DNA of 64,000 nt from SHLQ01 sp047638715 (GCA_047638715.1 JBLIMK010000004.1:8658-72657), one strand, 5' to 3'; numbered from the stretch's first letter, positions 50,665 to 60,990 are shown. Made by a program: numbers and translations. The notes: generated by a model not told the origin, from the sequence alone.

Positions 50665-51649
50665 CGCTCGTCTCTTCCCTGGTCGTAGGGCTTCCCTGCA
50701 CACGATCGACGAGATCGTCGTCGAATCCTACAAGTCGGGTCTCTGCGTGGAGATGGATGCCAACGTCATTCTTGACCTGTTCGACGACGTGCACCATCAG
50801 CGCAATGACGTCGTTGGCCGAACCGTCGGGGTCGGCCTGAATGAAGTTCGCGTGTTTCGTCGACACCTCGGCAGATCCAATCCGATAACCCTTCAAGCCC
50901 GATGCATCGATGAGCCGGCCCGCGGAATCGCTCGGAGGGTTTGTGAAGACCGACCCAGCATTTGCACCACCGGGCTGATGTTCTCTGCGCCACGCCACGA
51001 TCTCGCGTAGGAGCTCTGCGCCGCTGTCGATGTCGCCTTCGGCCAACACGAGCCGTGCGCTGGCGACGATCTGCCAGGGTGCGATCGAAGAGTGGCGATA
51101 GCTGAGGTCGAGAGACCCTGCACTGCGGGTGACGATCCCGCCGATCGTCAGGTCGGCGACATCGACGGACACCAGACTCGCCGCCATATCGGATCCGTGA
51201 CCGCCTGCGTTCATCCGGACGGCTCCGCCGATCGAACCGGGCACACCAACAGCCCAGGCAAAACCATCGAGGCCGGCGTTGACCGTTGCTCGCGCCACCA
51301 CAGGGAGCGCAGCTGCGCCACCAGCGATCGCATTCGTGCCGTCGATTTCGATCGTCGTGAACGCTTCGCCGAGCACGACGCCAACACCGTGGAAACCAGC
51401 GTCGGCCACGAGAAGGTTCGATCCCTTTCCAACCGTAAGCACCGGGGCGTTATGATCGTGTAGGGCCCCGACGGCAGCAGCGAGCGCCTCGCGAGTTTCG
51501 ACGCGCAGCAAGATGTCGATCGGCCCGCCGACTCGGTAGGTGCAGAGCAGACCCGCTGAAACGGATCGTTCCACCGTCGCTCCATCGATTTCGGACAGGG
51601 CCGCGGCAAGCGCGGTCGCCGCTGCCTCTTCTTCGGCGGTCCGGCTCAT
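50657..51649 (-). CDS. murB: UDP-N-acetylenolpyruvoylglucosamine reductase
   Basis: A 330-residue FAD enzyme that reduces UDP-enolpyruvyl-GlcNAc to UDP-MurNAc. TYRVGGPIDILLRVE, LTVGKGSNLLVADAGF and VPGSIGGAVRMNAGGHG form the FAD site; NAGSVFTNPPSDSAGRLID holds the catalytic Ser region. The frame upstream to 51718 is ignored; ATG 51649 overlaps the murC stop (ATGA). Confidence 0.96.
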   Translation of the reverse strand: MSRTAEEEAAATALAAALSEIDGATVERSVSAGLLCTYRVGGPIDILLRVETREALAAAVGALHDHNAPVLTVGKGSNLLVADAGFHGVGVVLGEAFTTIEIDGTNAIAGGAAALPVVARATVNAGLDGFAWAVGVPGSIGGAVRMNAGGHGSDMAASLVSVDVADLTIGGIVTRSAGSLDLSYRHSSIAPWQIVASARLVLAEGDIDSGAELLREIVAWRREHQPGGANAGSVFTNPPSDSAGRLIDASGLKGYRIGSAEVSTKHANFIQADPDGSANDVIALMVHVVEQVKNDVGIHLHAETRLVGFDDDLVDRVQGSPTTREETSDG

Positions 51650-53028
51650 CGATGCTCCAACAACGGTTTCAGTTCGTCGGGAAGGTTCACGAGGTCCCCA
51701 GCACCGAGGCTCATGCAAAGGTCGCCGGGTTGAAGTACGCCTGCGATGGCCTCGGCGAGCGAGGCTCGGTCTGGGTGATACAGGATTGGCGGATGTCCCT
51801 CGCGGCGTTCGACGGCCTCGACAATAAGTTCACCCGAGACACCTTCTCGTGGAGCCTCTCCCGATGCATAGACGTCGGTCAGCACGAGGAGGTCGGCGCT
51901 GTCGAACACTCCCTCAAAGTCTTGCCAGAGCGCCTCTGTGCGGCTGTACCGGTGCGGCTGAAACACGGCCACGACGCGGTCGTGCTGGGTGTCGACACCG
52001 GCTGCCAACGCCGCAGAGACCTCGGTTGGAAGATGGGCATAGTCGTCGATGAAGTCGACGCCACCGGCGGATCCGCGACGGTCGAACCGGCGACCGACGC
52101 CTCCAAAGTTGGCGAGCGCTGCTTGAGCAGCGCTGAACGGCAGGCCCATCTCCATTGCCGCGGCCGTTGCAGCTGTGGCGTTTCGAGCGTTGTGGAGGCC
52201 CGGCATCGGGACACGGAGTCGTCCTAAAAGGATTTCGGCGCGATGAAGATCGAACGTGATCGCCTCAGGGCTTCGCTCGATGGCCGACATTCGATAGGTC
52301 GATCCCTCAGAGGCCCCGTAAGTGACCACATTCGAGCCGTGGGCCAACGCTGCTGCTCCAGGGTCATCGGCGCAGACGACCGCCACTTTCGAGGCAGCAA
52401 CGAAATCCGCGAACGCTCGTCGCATCGCCTCCTCGCTGCCGTAGAACTCCAAATGGTCGGGCTCGACATTGGTGACGATGCCGATCATGTGATCGAGGGC
52501 GAATCCTGAGCCGTCGCTCTCGTCAGCTTCGACGACGAACCACTCACCCGCCCCCCAGCGAGCTCCGCTTCCGAGATCGGGAACCACACCACCGATGATG
52601 AAACTCGGATCTACCTCGGCTTGGACTGCGATCACCGAGAGCATCGAGGTCGTGGTTGTTTTTCCGTGGGTTCCCGCAATAGCGACCGTCTTGCGCTGGG
52701 CGGCGATCGCCGCCAGAAGCTCACCGCGATGCAACACGCGCCCGCCGCTCTCGACAACCGCCCGAACCTCTGCGTTGGATGCCGGTACGGCTGTCGATTT
52801 TGCGACGATGTCCGGGGATTGAACGTTGCTCGCATCATGGCCAACGATCGCATCTATACCGATCGATCGAAGGCGTTCAAGCGATGCGGAGGCGGCCATG
52901 TCACTCCCCCGGACCGTGTGTCCCATTCCGTGCAAGACCTCTGCAATGGCGGCCATTCCGGCTCCACCGATGGCGATGAGATGAATCGACTGAGGCGTCG
53001 AAAGGTCGATCGGAGTGACGGCGCTCAT
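51646..53028 (-). CDS. murC: UDP-N-acetylmuramate-L-alanine ligase
   Basis: A 460-residue Mur ligase that adds L-Ala to UDP-MurNAc. HLIAIGGAGMAAIAEVLHGMGH is the nucleotide-sugar loop, IAGTHGKTTTTSMLSVIA the ATP P-loop, and NVEPDHLEFYG and LPTEVSAALAAG the central and C-terminal elements. It overlaps murB and murG by 4 nt each. Confidence 0.97.
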   Translation of the reverse strand: MSAVTPIDLSTPQSIHLIAIGGAGMAAIAEVLHGMGHTVRGSDMAASASLERLRSIGIDAIVGHDASNVQSPDIVAKSTAVPASNAEVRAVVESGGRVLHRGELLAAIAAQRKTVAIAGTHGKTTTTSMLSVIAVQAEVDPSFIIGGVVPDLGSGARWGAGEWFVVEADESDGSGFALDHMIGIVTNVEPDHLEFYGSEEAMRRAFADFVAASKVAVVCADDPGAAALAHGSNVVTYGASEGSTYRMSAIERSPEAITFDLHRAEILLGRLRVPMPGLHNARNATAATAAAMEMGLPFSAAQAALANFGGVGRRFDRRGSAGGVDFIDDYAHLPTEVSAALAAGVDTQHDRVVAVFQPHRYSRTEALWQDFEGVFDSADLLVLTDVYASGEAPREGVSGELIVEAVERREGHPPILYHPDRASLAEAIAGVLQPGDLCMSLGAGDLVNLPDELKPLLEHR

Positions 53029-54143
53029 GAGCGGGCCTTTGCGTGGAGTTCGACGAGATCGGTTACCGCTTCAGCAGCATCGGGACGCGCGACCGAGGCC
53101 GCGCCGGTCCGCATCGTCTCGAGAATGACGTCGTTGTCGATGAGGCGCGTGACCGTGTCGACGAATAGCCGAGCATCAAAGATGCTGTCGGCGAGCAACT
53201 CTGCGCCGCCGGCCGACTCGAGCGCCCGAGCATTGGCTGTCTGATGATCGCCAGGAGCCCCCGGTAGCGGTATGAGGACCGACGGGGTCCCCGTGGCTGC
53301 CAGCTCGGCGCAACTCGTCGCGCCCGCTCGACAGACGACGAGATCGGCAGCTGCGTAGACCGATGCCATATCGTCCTCGTACTCGATGGGCGTATAGGTG
53401 AGCGAAGAGGTCATGAACACAACGGCACGCCTCGTCACATCGGCGTAATCACGGGACCCGATGATGTGTCGTATTTCGATGTCGCCTCGATCCTCGAGCA
53501 ACGCCAGCGCGCCAGCGACAGCGTCATTGATCGTGCGCGCCCCAAGCGAGCCTCCAAATACTGCGATCAACTTCTTGTCCTCGCCCAGACCAAACCGCTT
53601 TCGAGCATCGATTCGTGACCGATCGCCCGCCGTCGCGACGGCCAAGACCTCAGCGCGCACGGGGTTTCCCGTCCACGTAGAGCGAGGGAGGTCCGTCCCC
53701 TCATAGGACACAGCGGATGCCTTTGCGAAACGGCCGATGATCTTGTTGGCTAGTCCAGGCACCGCGTTCTGTTCCGTGACCACGATGGGTATCCGCAACA
53801 ACACGGCCCATAGTCCGGCCGGAACGCTCGCATACCCACCGAGAGCGACGACGACGTCTGGTTTATGTGATCGAAGCAGCGAGAACGACGCGATAAATGC
53901 ACGGATTAGGCCTGCGATCGCTCCGACATTGTCCATTGTGAACCGTCGTTGAATCCCCCGGCCGGGTAGGACCGTCAACTCGAAACCAGCCTCGGGCACA
54001 ATCTTTTTCTCGACTCCGCGTTCGGACCCGACGAAGTGGATTTCGCTGGCGTCGTAACCTCGTTTGACGAGTTCATGTCCGATCGCGACTCCGGGCAGAA
54101 CGTGACCAGCGGTGCCGCCACCGACGATCAGAGCGTGCGTCAC
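53025..54143 (-). CDS. murG: UDP-GlcNAc:undecaprenyl-pyrophosphoryl-MurNAc-pentapeptide GlcNAc transferase
   Basis: A 372-residue GT-B glycosyltransferase that converts lipid I to lipid II at the inner membrane face. IVGGGTAGHVLPGVAIGHEL is the first G-loop, VFGGSLGARTINDAVAGAL the second, and AADLVVCRAGATSCAELAATGTPS the donor site. GTG 54143 overlaps the ftsW stop by 4 nt. Confidence 0.96.
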   Translation of the reverse strand: MTHALIVGGGTAGHVLPGVAIGHELVKRGYDASEIHFVGSERGVEKKIVPEAGFELTVLPGRGIQRRFTMDNVGAIAGLIRAFIASFSLLRSHKPDVVVALGGYASVPAGLWAVLLRIPIVVTEQNAVPGLANKIIGRFAKASAVSYEGTDLPRSTWTGNPVRAEVLAVATAGDRSRIDARKRFGLGEDKKLIAVFGGSLGARTINDAVAGALALLEDRGDIEIRHIIGSRDYADVTRRAVVFMTSSLTYTPIEYEDDMASVYAAADLVVCRAGATSCAELAATGTPSVLIPLPGAPGDHQTANARALESAGGAELLADSIFDARLFVDTVTRLIDNDVILETMRTGAASVARPDAAEAVTDLVELHAKARS

Positions 54144-55345
54144 CTGTTGCTCCGGGCGACGTTGAGCATGATGCCAACACCTGCCAGCGTGGTTACGAGC
54201 GACGTTCCGCCCGCCGACATAAACGGCAACGGCACTCCGGTAATCGGAAGAACACCGAGGACAGCGCCGATGTTGATAAAGGCCTGGACGAGGATCCATG
54301 ACGCGACCCCCACAACGAGGAGGGCACCAAATCGATCAGCTCGGCGTGCTATCACCAGAGCGACAAGGCCAAACATGACGTACCCGAGCACGACGACGCT
54401 GGCGCCGACAAGACCGAACTCTTCGGCGGTAACCGCAAACACAAAGTCGTTATGGGCCTCTGGAAGGAAGCCATATTTCCCTCGACTCTCGCCGATTCCA
54501 ACGCCGGTGACGCCGCCATTGGCAACCGAGACGAGCGACTGGATGGTCTGCCAGCCCTCGTCGAGCGGGTCCGACCACGGATCGCGGAACGCGAGCAAAC
54601 GGTCACGTCGGTATGGAGCGAAATAGGCCAAGGCGCTGGCTACGACAGCACTGACCGTACCGAGCGCAGCGATTGCCGAGAGTCTGATCCCCGAGGCGAA
54701 CAGCGAGGCGATTCCGATAACGAAGATGATGATCGTCGTGCCGAGATTCGGTTGGAGAAGGATCAAGCCGCCGTAGGCGCTCAGGACGAGCACGATCGGC
54801 CGGAGCGAACGGTTGACCTCGACGGTCCTTGATCTGGCGAGGTTGTCTGCTGCGAACAGCACGAGCGTGAGCTTGGCGAGCTCCGACGGTTGAAATTGTA
54901 CGGGTCCGAGCCGAAGCCATCGCTGTGCTCCGTTCGCCGACACGCCGAAGCCGGGAAGAAGAACAAGAATCAGAAGAACGAAGGACATGATCAACGCAGC
55001 GACCGTGAACCTTCGTAGGAGTCGATGATCAAAGAACGTCATTGCGATGCAAGAAACCGCGCCGAGACCAAGCCATACCGCCTGGCTGCGGAACTCGCCC
55101 CACGGAGACCCGGTTCGTGTAAGCGAGGTCACCGACGACGCGGAGAGCACCATCGTGAGACCGAGAAGCGAGAAGCAGATCACAAGTCCCAAGAGGACCA
55201 AGAAGGGAGTCGAGCCCATTCCAAGTCGGCGCGATGCCGCTGTTTTTGTGCGCGGCGCTGACGCAGGACGACTCGGACGGCGACCTCGCTGCACTGGACT
55301 CTGCCGGCGAGCAGTGCTGGAACGACGGGACGTCATCTGGGTCAC
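54140..55345 (-). CDS. ftsW: Septal peptidoglycan polymerase FtsW
   Basis: A 401-residue SEDS-family membrane protein that polymerises lipid II with FtsI. A basic cytoplasmic tail precedes about ten helices; VLPGFGVSANGAQRWLRLGP, QFQPSELAKLTLVLFAAD and PITGVPLPFMSAGGTSLV are family signatures. GTG 55345 overlaps the murD stop (GTGA); ATG 55336 is an alternative. Confidence 0.94.
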   Translation of the reverse strand: MTQMTSRRSSTARRQSPVQRGRRPSRPASAPRTKTAASRRLGMGSTPFLVLLGLVICFSLLGLTMVLSASSVTSLTRTGSPWGEFRSQAVWLGLGAVSCIAMTFFDHRLLRRFTVAALIMSFVLLILVLLPGFGVSANGAQRWLRLGPVQFQPSELAKLTLVLFAADNLARSRTVEVNRSLRPIVLVLSAYGGLILLQPNLGTTIIIFVIGIASLFASGIRLSAIAALGTVSAVVASALAYFAPYRRDRLLAFRDPWSDPLDEGWQTIQSLVSVANGGVTGVGIGESRGKYGFLPEAHNDFVFAVTAEEFGLVGASVVVLGYVMFGLVALVIARRADRFGALLVVGVASWILVQAFINIGAVLGVLPITGVPLPFMSAGGTSLVTTLAGVGIMLNVARSNR

Positions 55346-56694
55346 GAGACCTCCACAAGTTCGTGAACGGCGCGGATGAAATCGTTCCCCCGCGCGCCGT
55401 AGTTCGGGTATGCATCGAACGATGTGCATCCCGGCGAAAGAAGCACGACATCACCTGGTTGCGCGATCGACAGCGCGATTCGAACAGCGTCGTCCATGCC
55501 GGCCGCTCTTTCGACAGGCGCGGCTCCGGCGAATGCCGCCTCCACCTCTGCTGCTGCGTCGCCCATAGCGACCACAGCTCGAGTTCGATCGCTGACGGAG
55601 CGCAGTTCGCTGAGATCGAGCCCCTTGTTGCGCCCGCCGGCGAGCAGGATCACCGAAGAGAACGCACGAACGGCGGTGACCACTGCGTGAGGAACGGTCG
55701 CCTTCGAATCGTTGTAGAAGGAAATATCGCCACTTGTCACGACGTGCTGAATCCGATGCGGTGGGATCTCGTAGGTTCCGATAGCGGCTGCGATGCCGTC
55801 GACGTTCGCGCCGAGATGCAGCGCCAACGATGCGGCGATTAGAGCGTTGGTGATGTCGTGATCGAACGAGCGCACCAGGTCATCGACGCCCGCGATGTCG
55901 ACACCGCCGATCAGCAAGCGGCCGTCATCGACGAAGGCGGTCGCACCGCGCGACGAGTCGAGACCAACGATCGTGTTGGGGACATTGGTTGGCAGGTGAG
56001 ACCGAACCACCGGATCGTCATCGGGTGCTACGGCCAGCCCATTCGCCGGGAGGTCTTCCCAAATCTTTGCCTTGGCGGCCTCGTAGCCCTCGAGCGTTGC
56101 GTGGACATCGAGGTGGTCCGGACTGAAGTTGATCCACGCGGCGGCGTTCGGGCTGAAGCGCTCGCTATGGCCGAGTCGGAACGACGATGCTTCGACCACA
56201 AAGACGTCGAAGGAGGGGTCGTCGATTACCTCCACGAGTGGAGTATCGGTATTTCCAACAGCCACGGCAGCAATGCCGGAGGCTTCCAACATTGCGACGG
56301 TCAACAGGGTCACCGAAGTCTTGCCATCCGTTCCAGTGACCGCAGCGATGGGCCGGTCATCCCACCATCGGGCGAGGTCGAACTCAGACAGTGTTCGGAC
56401 ATTGAGAGCAGCTGCGAGCGCGAAACCATCGTGCGACTCGGGTATGCCGGGGCTTGGCATAAACGCCGAGGCAGTGTCGAGGAGACGCCGAAGCTCTTCT
56501 TTGGTCGGGGCCTCGATGAACGCACATTGAATCCCGGCGACGAAGGATCGGGTCTTGTCGGTCGGGCGGTCTTCGACGGCCGTTACCACGATTCCGCGGC
56601 GGACCAACGACCCCGCTACAGCGCGACCGGTGACACCGAGGCCAAGGATGACGACATGATCGCCGGCGCTGAGCGGGTTGCTCGCAGGGGTCAC
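55342..56694 (-). CDS. murD: UDP-N-acetylmuramoylalanine-D-glutamate ligase
   Basis: A 450-residue Mur ligase that adds D-Glu. VILGLGVTGRAVAGSLVRRG is the nucleotide loop, AVTGTDGKTSVTLLTVAML the ATP loop, and FYNDSKATVPHAVVTAVRAF the C-terminal motif. GTG 56694 overlaps the mraY stop by 4 nt. Confidence 0.96.
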   Translation of the reverse strand: MTPASNPLSAGDHVVILGLGVTGRAVAGSLVRRGIVVTAVEDRPTDKTRSFVAGIQCAFIEAPTKEELRRLLDTASAFMPSPGIPESHDGFALAAALNVRTLSEFDLARWWDDRPIAAVTGTDGKTSVTLLTVAMLEASGIAAVAVGNTDTPLVEVIDDPSFDVFVVEASSFRLGHSERFSPNAAAWINFSPDHLDVHATLEGYEAAKAKIWEDLPANGLAVAPDDDPVVRSHLPTNVPNTIVGLDSSRGATAFVDDGRLLIGGVDIAGVDDLVRSFDHDITNALIAASLALHLGANVDGIAAAIGTYEIPPHRIQHVVTSGDISFYNDSKATVPHAVVTAVRAFSSVILLAGGRNKGLDLSELRSVSDRTRAVVAMGDAAAEVEAAFAGAAPVERAAGMDDAVRIALSIAQPGDVVLLSPGCTSFDAYPNYGARGNDFIRAVHELVEVS

Positions 56695-57746
56695 GCGGTG
56701 ATCCCTTGCCTGATCGAGTCCCAATAAAAGATGCCCACGCCGACGCCCGTCGTGAGGCCAGACAGCAGCCAGAACCGAATGATGACGCGCGTTTCAGGCC
56801 ATCCAGCGAGCTCGAAATGATGATGGATTGGGGCCATGCGAAAGAGACGACGGCCACCCTGTGTTCGAAAGACGGCGATCTGCAAGATCACCGACACCGT
56901 TTCGGCCACGAACAACGCTCCCATGATCGGCAAGAGAAGCTGCGTATTCGTCGTGAGCGCCAAGGCGGCGAGCGCCGCCCCAATCGCCAACGACCCCGTG
57001 TCTCCCATGAAGATCTGGGCGGGTGCCGCATTCCACCAGAGGAAGCCAACGCAGCCACCGAGCATCGACACGGAGATGACGGCTAGATCCAGCGCATGGG
57101 GAATCTGATAGTCGGCGTCGTGACGAAACGCCCAAAACGCGATGAACGTGAATCCGGTGAAGTTCAAGATCGCAGCGCCCGACGCGAGTCCGTCGAGGCC
57201 GTCGGTCAGATTGACCGCATTTGCGGATGCGAGGATCAGGAGAACCGCCCACAGCGACCAGCCGACCTTGCCAAGGTCCCAACCAATCGAGTCCCAACGC
57301 ACGAACGACAGCTCGGTGTGAATGCTCGTGAACTGCACTTGGAGAACGGCGAACATCACTGCGACGGTGACCAGGCCGATGACCTTGGCCTTCTTGTTCA
57401 GACCCAGGTTCCGTTCGCGGGAAATCTTGATCCAGTCATCGAGGAACCCGACCAGACCGGTGGCCAGAATCGTGCCCATCACGATCAGCCCGGTCCGGGT
57501 GAAAACGATCGACGTGCCGACACCGAAGAGGTTGGCGATATCGGCTGCGATGTAACCGAAGAATGCACCGAACAAGATTGCGATCCCACCCATCGTGGGC
57601 GTCCCGGCCTTCACCGCGTGACCCTCGGGCCCATCCTCTCGAATCGGCTGACCGAACTTGGCCCGCGTGAGGAAGCCGATGAGGAATCGCGTGCCGAGCA
57701 GTGAGAGCGTCACCGAAGTAGCAGCAGCGATAAGAAGTCGAATCAT
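56691..57746 (-). CDS. mraY: Phospho-N-acetylmuramoyl-pentapeptide transferase
   Basis: A 351-residue, ten-helix transferase that links the UDP-MurNAc-pentapeptide to undecaprenyl phosphate (lipid I). FLDDWIKISRERNLGLNKK has the catalytic Asp pair, NAVNLTDGLDGLASG and FMGDTGSLAIGAALAALAL follow, and HHHFELAGWPETRVIIRFW ends the catalytic face. It overlaps murE and murD by 4 nt each. Confidence 0.97.
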   Translation of the reverse strand: MIRLLIAAATSVTLSLLGTRFLIGFLTRAKFGQPIREDGPEGHAVKAGTPTMGGIAILFGAFFGYIAADIANLFGVGTSIVFTRTGLIVMGTILATGLVGFLDDWIKISRERNLGLNKKAKVIGLVTVAVMFAVLQVQFTSIHTELSFVRWDSIGWDLGKVGWSLWAVLLILASANAVNLTDGLDGLASGAAILNFTGFTFIAFWAFRHDADYQIPHALDLAVISVSMLGGCVGFLWWNAAPAQIFMGDTGSLAIGAALAALALTTNTQLLLPIMGALFVAETVSVILQIAVFRTQGGRRLFRMAPIHHHFELAGWPETRVIIRFWLLSGLTTGVGVGIFYWDSIRQGITA

Positions 57747-59242
57747 GAGGCACTTTCCCAGCCGAGTGAGGCCAATGCAGCGCGGGCGTGAACTCGGTCG
57801 TCAAAGTCGCTGCGTGTGGTCCCGACGATCTGGTAATCCTCGTGGCCTTTTCCGGCGATCACGACCACATCGCCGGGGAGTGCACCCGAGATTGCAGAGA
57901 TGATGGCTTCGCCTCGGTCGGCGACTCTGTGGACCGCCGTCGGGGTTCGTGGCGCTCCGTCGATGCCTGCGAGGACATCGTCGATGATGCGCTCAGGATC
58001 CTCCGTGCGAGGGTTGTCGGAGGTCACGAAAAGAACGTCGGCAGCGGTGGCTGCGGTACCCATGAGTGGGCGCTTGCCAGGGTCGCGGTCGCCGGCGGCT
58101 CCAAACACGATGACCACGCGGTTGTCGGCCAGTTCGCGGGCGCTGTCGATCGCGGCTGCGACGCTCGCTGGCGTGTGTGAGTAGTCGACGATTACGGCGA
58201 ACGGCTGTCCCGCGTCGATCGACTCGAAGCGCCCTGGGATCTGTGGCGCATTGCCCAACGCCTCCGCGATGCGATGTTGGTCGAAGCCGAGCAGGACGGC
58301 AGCCTCTGCGGCGAGAACGGCGTTGGTGATGCTAAATGCCCCGCCGATCGGCAGGTCGATTCGAATTCCGCGCCAGTCGAAGGTGCTCGAGGTTTGGCGA
58401 AGGGTCGCAGTGGCGACGAGCACGCCGCCATCGACCTCGACCAGTTGGCGTTCAGCGCCGGCATCAGCGTCTTCTCCGAAGGCGTCGCGGCGAAGATCTT
58501 CCATGAGTCGTCGACCCCAAGGATCAGAAACCTCGATCACGGCGTCAGCTGCGAATTCCTCGGAGAAGAGCTTCGCCTTCGCAGCGAAGTATTCGTCCAT
58601 CGTGTGGTGGTAGTCGAGATGGTCTTGGCTCAGGTTCGAGAAGACGGCGACCGCAACCGAGCTCCCGGCGATCCGTTGCTGATCGAGCGCGTGCGACGAG
58701 ATTTCTGCAGCAACGACATCGGTTCCTGCCTCGCGGTAGCGTCTCAAGGCCAGCTGAAATTCAGGCGCAGCAGCTGTGGTGAGCGACCCGGTGAGCGTCC
58801 CTGTCGACGCCGCAATTCCGCCGCAGTTATTGACGATGTGTGCCAGGAGCGTCACGATCGACGTCTTCCCGTTCGTTCCGGTGACCCCGACCAAGCGCAC
58901 GTCATCGGTTGGATTGCCAGCGAAGGCGGCGGCGAGATGTCCGGCCGCGAGCCGACCATCGCGAACGACGACTTCGGGCACCTCGGCGGTGGTCGGTCGT
59001 TCGACGACGACCGCAGCTGCGCCTCTTTGAACGGCGTCGTCAACGAAACGGTGACCATCGTTCGTCGTGCCCCGAATCGCGCAAAAGAGCGAGCCCGATT
59101 CGACGGACTCGCTGTGCTGGGTGATCGAGCGAATGATAATTTCGCCGCCGTCCACCTCTGTCGGAGTAATGCCTTTGGCGCGGATGGAAACAGTCTTCAG
59201 GAGGCCATTCAGGGATTGCACGACCGACGTGGGCGCGATCAT
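57743..59242 (-). CDS. murE: UDP-MurNAc-tripeptide synthetase
   Basis: A 499-residue Mur ligase that adds the third stem residue. VGVTGTNGKTSIVTLLAH is the ATP loop, EISSHALDQQRIAG and SNLSQDHLDYHHTMDEYF the central signature, and SDNPRTEDPERIIDDVLAG carries the DNPR motif typical of meso-diaminopimelate-adding enzymes. It goes straight into mraY with a 4-nt overlap, so murF is missing from its usual place. Confidence 0.95.
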   Translation of the reverse strand: MIAPTSVVQSLNGLLKTVSIRAKGITPTEVDGGEIIIRSITQHSESVESGSLFCAIRGTTNDGHRFVDDAVQRGAAAVVVERPTTAEVPEVVVRDGRLAAGHLAAAFAGNPTDDVRLVGVTGTNGKTSIVTLLAHIVNNCGGIAASTGTLTGSLTTAAAPEFQLALRRYREAGTDVVAAEISSHALDQQRIAGSSVAVAVFSNLSQDHLDYHHTMDEYFAAKAKLFSEEFAADAVIEVSDPWGRRLMEDLRRDAFGEDADAGAERQLVEVDGGVLVATATLRQTSSTFDWRGIRIDLPIGGAFSITNAVLAAEAAVLLGFDQHRIAEALGNAPQIPGRFESIDAGQPFAVIVDYSHTPASVAAAIDSARELADNRVVIVFGAAGDRDPGKRPLMGTAATAADVLFVTSDNPRTEDPERIIDDVLAGIDGAPRTPTAVHRVADRGEAIISAISGALPGDVVVIAGKGHEDYQIVGTTRSDFDDRVHARAALASLGWESAS

Positions 59243-60990
59243 CTGTCGGCCACCGCTGCGGCCGGAGGGATGCGAAAATGTTGAAGTGCGAAATTCGAGA
59301 TCTCGCCGAACAACGGAGCCGCGACCCGGCCGCCAGAGGCGTTCCCGCCGGGTTCTTCGATCATCACGATGATCGAGAGCTCGGGATTTCCTGCGGGTAA
59401 GTAGCCTGCGAAGCTCGTGAGCAAATGCACGTCGCCATTTTCGTCTTCGTAGCCCCCGACTGGCTGAGCGATTCGAGCGGTGCCGGTCTTGCCAGCGATC
59501 TGATATCCGGGCACAGAGGCCAGAACGCCCGTTCCGCCTTCTCGGACAACGCCCGCGAGCAACGCCGTGATCTGGTGGGCGGTTTCAGGCGACAAGACCC
59601 GTCTTCCTTCACGCGGGCTGACGATCTCGAGATCGCCATTCGACGACCGAATTCCCGAAACCAGGTGTGGCTCGACGAGCAACCCGTCGTTCGCAAAAAC
59701 GTTGTAGGCCCGGAGCATCTGCAACGGCGTCGCCGCATAGCCGTAACCAATCGCGGCGAAAGGCTTCGATACGCCAGACCACTCGTCCTTTGGGTGCAGA
59801 ATTCCCGACGATTCACCCGGGAAGTTGAGTGCGGTCGCAGTGCCGAGACCGTAGTCGCTCAGGTAGTCATGGAATCGGTCCGAAGAAATCCGGTCGACCA
59901 ACAGCGCAACGCCGACGTTCGAGCTGTTAGCGAGCACCTCGCCCGTCGTCATGACAGCTTGGCCATGGGGAACCGGGTCAGAGAACTCGACGTCGTAGAT
60001 TTCGATCTGTTGTGTCACCTCGACCGTGGTTTCGGGCGTGATGAGTCCTTCTTCGAGCAGCGCCGCGATCGCGAGCGGCTTGGAGATCGACCCCGGCTCG
60101 ACAATCCACGTCACCGCCTTGTTCTCGCCGGAGACCTGGATGATTCCGTCGGCGGTTCGAGCGACCGTCGACATGGCGAGAATCTCACCCGTCGCCGTAC
60201 GCGAAACGATCACGGTCCCCGACTTCGCTCCGGACTCAGCCACCGTCCGCTCGAGGAGATTCTCCACTTCGAACTGCACGGTTCGATCGAGCGTGAGGAC
60301 GAGCGAGTCGCCCGGCTGCGGGCTGACGAGTTCGTATTCCCCGTCGGGAATTGTCACCGCACGTGCACCGCCCGATGCGATTCCCCTCTCGACAACGACC
60401 TGGCCGGATTCGCCGGTCAAGATCTCGTCGTACTGCGCTTCGAGGCCCGACAGCCCGATTCCGTCGATATCGGTACGGCCCAAAATGCCCCGGGCCACGT
60501 TGCCACCCGACGGCGTCAGACGAGCCTGCTCGCGCTTGGCATAGATGCCCGGGAGACCAAGATCGAGGACTTTCTGCGCGGTCGGATCGTCGAGCTGGCG
60601 GGCCATCCATGCAAACTTTGCGTCTTCGTTCGAAAGCCGCCGCGTGAGTTGATCGACGTCGCCGCCCGTAACTGCGACAATACGCCTGGCGATATCGGCG
60701 GGATCGGCGTACGCGGTCAAACGCGGGTCGGCCCAAATGCTTTCCCGAGGGCTCGACACAGCGAGCTCGACGCCATTGCGATCAACGATCGCGCCGCGCT
60801 CCGCCGCGAGCGAGGTCGTCCGGATCCGTTGGCTCTCACCGTGTTCCACGTAGCGCTCAGGATCGAGTACCTGCAGCGAAATGAGGCGCCAGATCATGAT
60901 GAAGCCCATTGCGGCCATGGCGATGGCGAGCGCTGCGACGCGCCAACCGGAGAGGCCGTTGCGCGACGGCAGCCGAACGAGATCGATCAT
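59239..60990 (-). CDS. ftsI: Septal transpeptidase FtsI (class B penicillin-binding protein 3)
   Basis: A 583-residue protein with one N-terminal helix (VAALAIAMAAMGFIMIWRLI), a dimerisation domain and a transpeptidase domain. Active-site motifs are SISK (EPGSISKPLAIAALLEEG, near residue 300), SSN (ANSSNVGVALLVD) and KTGT (AGKTGTARIAQ). It crosslinks septal peptidoglycan with FtsW. The start could be further upstream (TTG 61044 or GTG 61002); ATG 60990 gives the expected cytoplasmic tail. Confidence 0.93.
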   Translation of the reverse strand: MIDLVRLPSRNGLSGWRVAALAIAMAAMGFIMIWRLISLQVLDPERYVEHGESQRIRTTSLAAERGAIVDRNGVELAVSSPRESIWADPRLTAYADPADIARRIVAVTGGDVDQLTRRLSNEDAKFAWMARQLDDPTAQKVLDLGLPGIYAKREQARLTPSGGNVARGILGRTDIDGIGLSGLEAQYDEILTGESGQVVVERGIASGGARAVTIPDGEYELVSPQPGDSLVLTLDRTVQFEVENLLERTVAESGAKSGTVIVSRTATGEILAMSTVARTADGIIQVSGENKAVTWIVEPGSISKPLAIAALLEEGLITPETTVEVTQQIEIYDVEFSDPVPHGQAVMTTGEVLANSSNVGVALLVDRISSDRFHDYLSDYGLGTATALNFPGESSGILHPKDEWSGVSKPFAAIGYGYAATPLQMLRAYNVFANDGLLVEPHLVSGIRSSNGDLEIVSPREGRRVLSPETAHQITALLAGVVREGGTGVLASVPGYQIAGKTGTARIAQPVGGYEDENGDVHLLTSFAGYLPAGNPELSIIVMIEEPGGNASGGRVAAPLFGEISNFALQHFRIPPAAAVADR

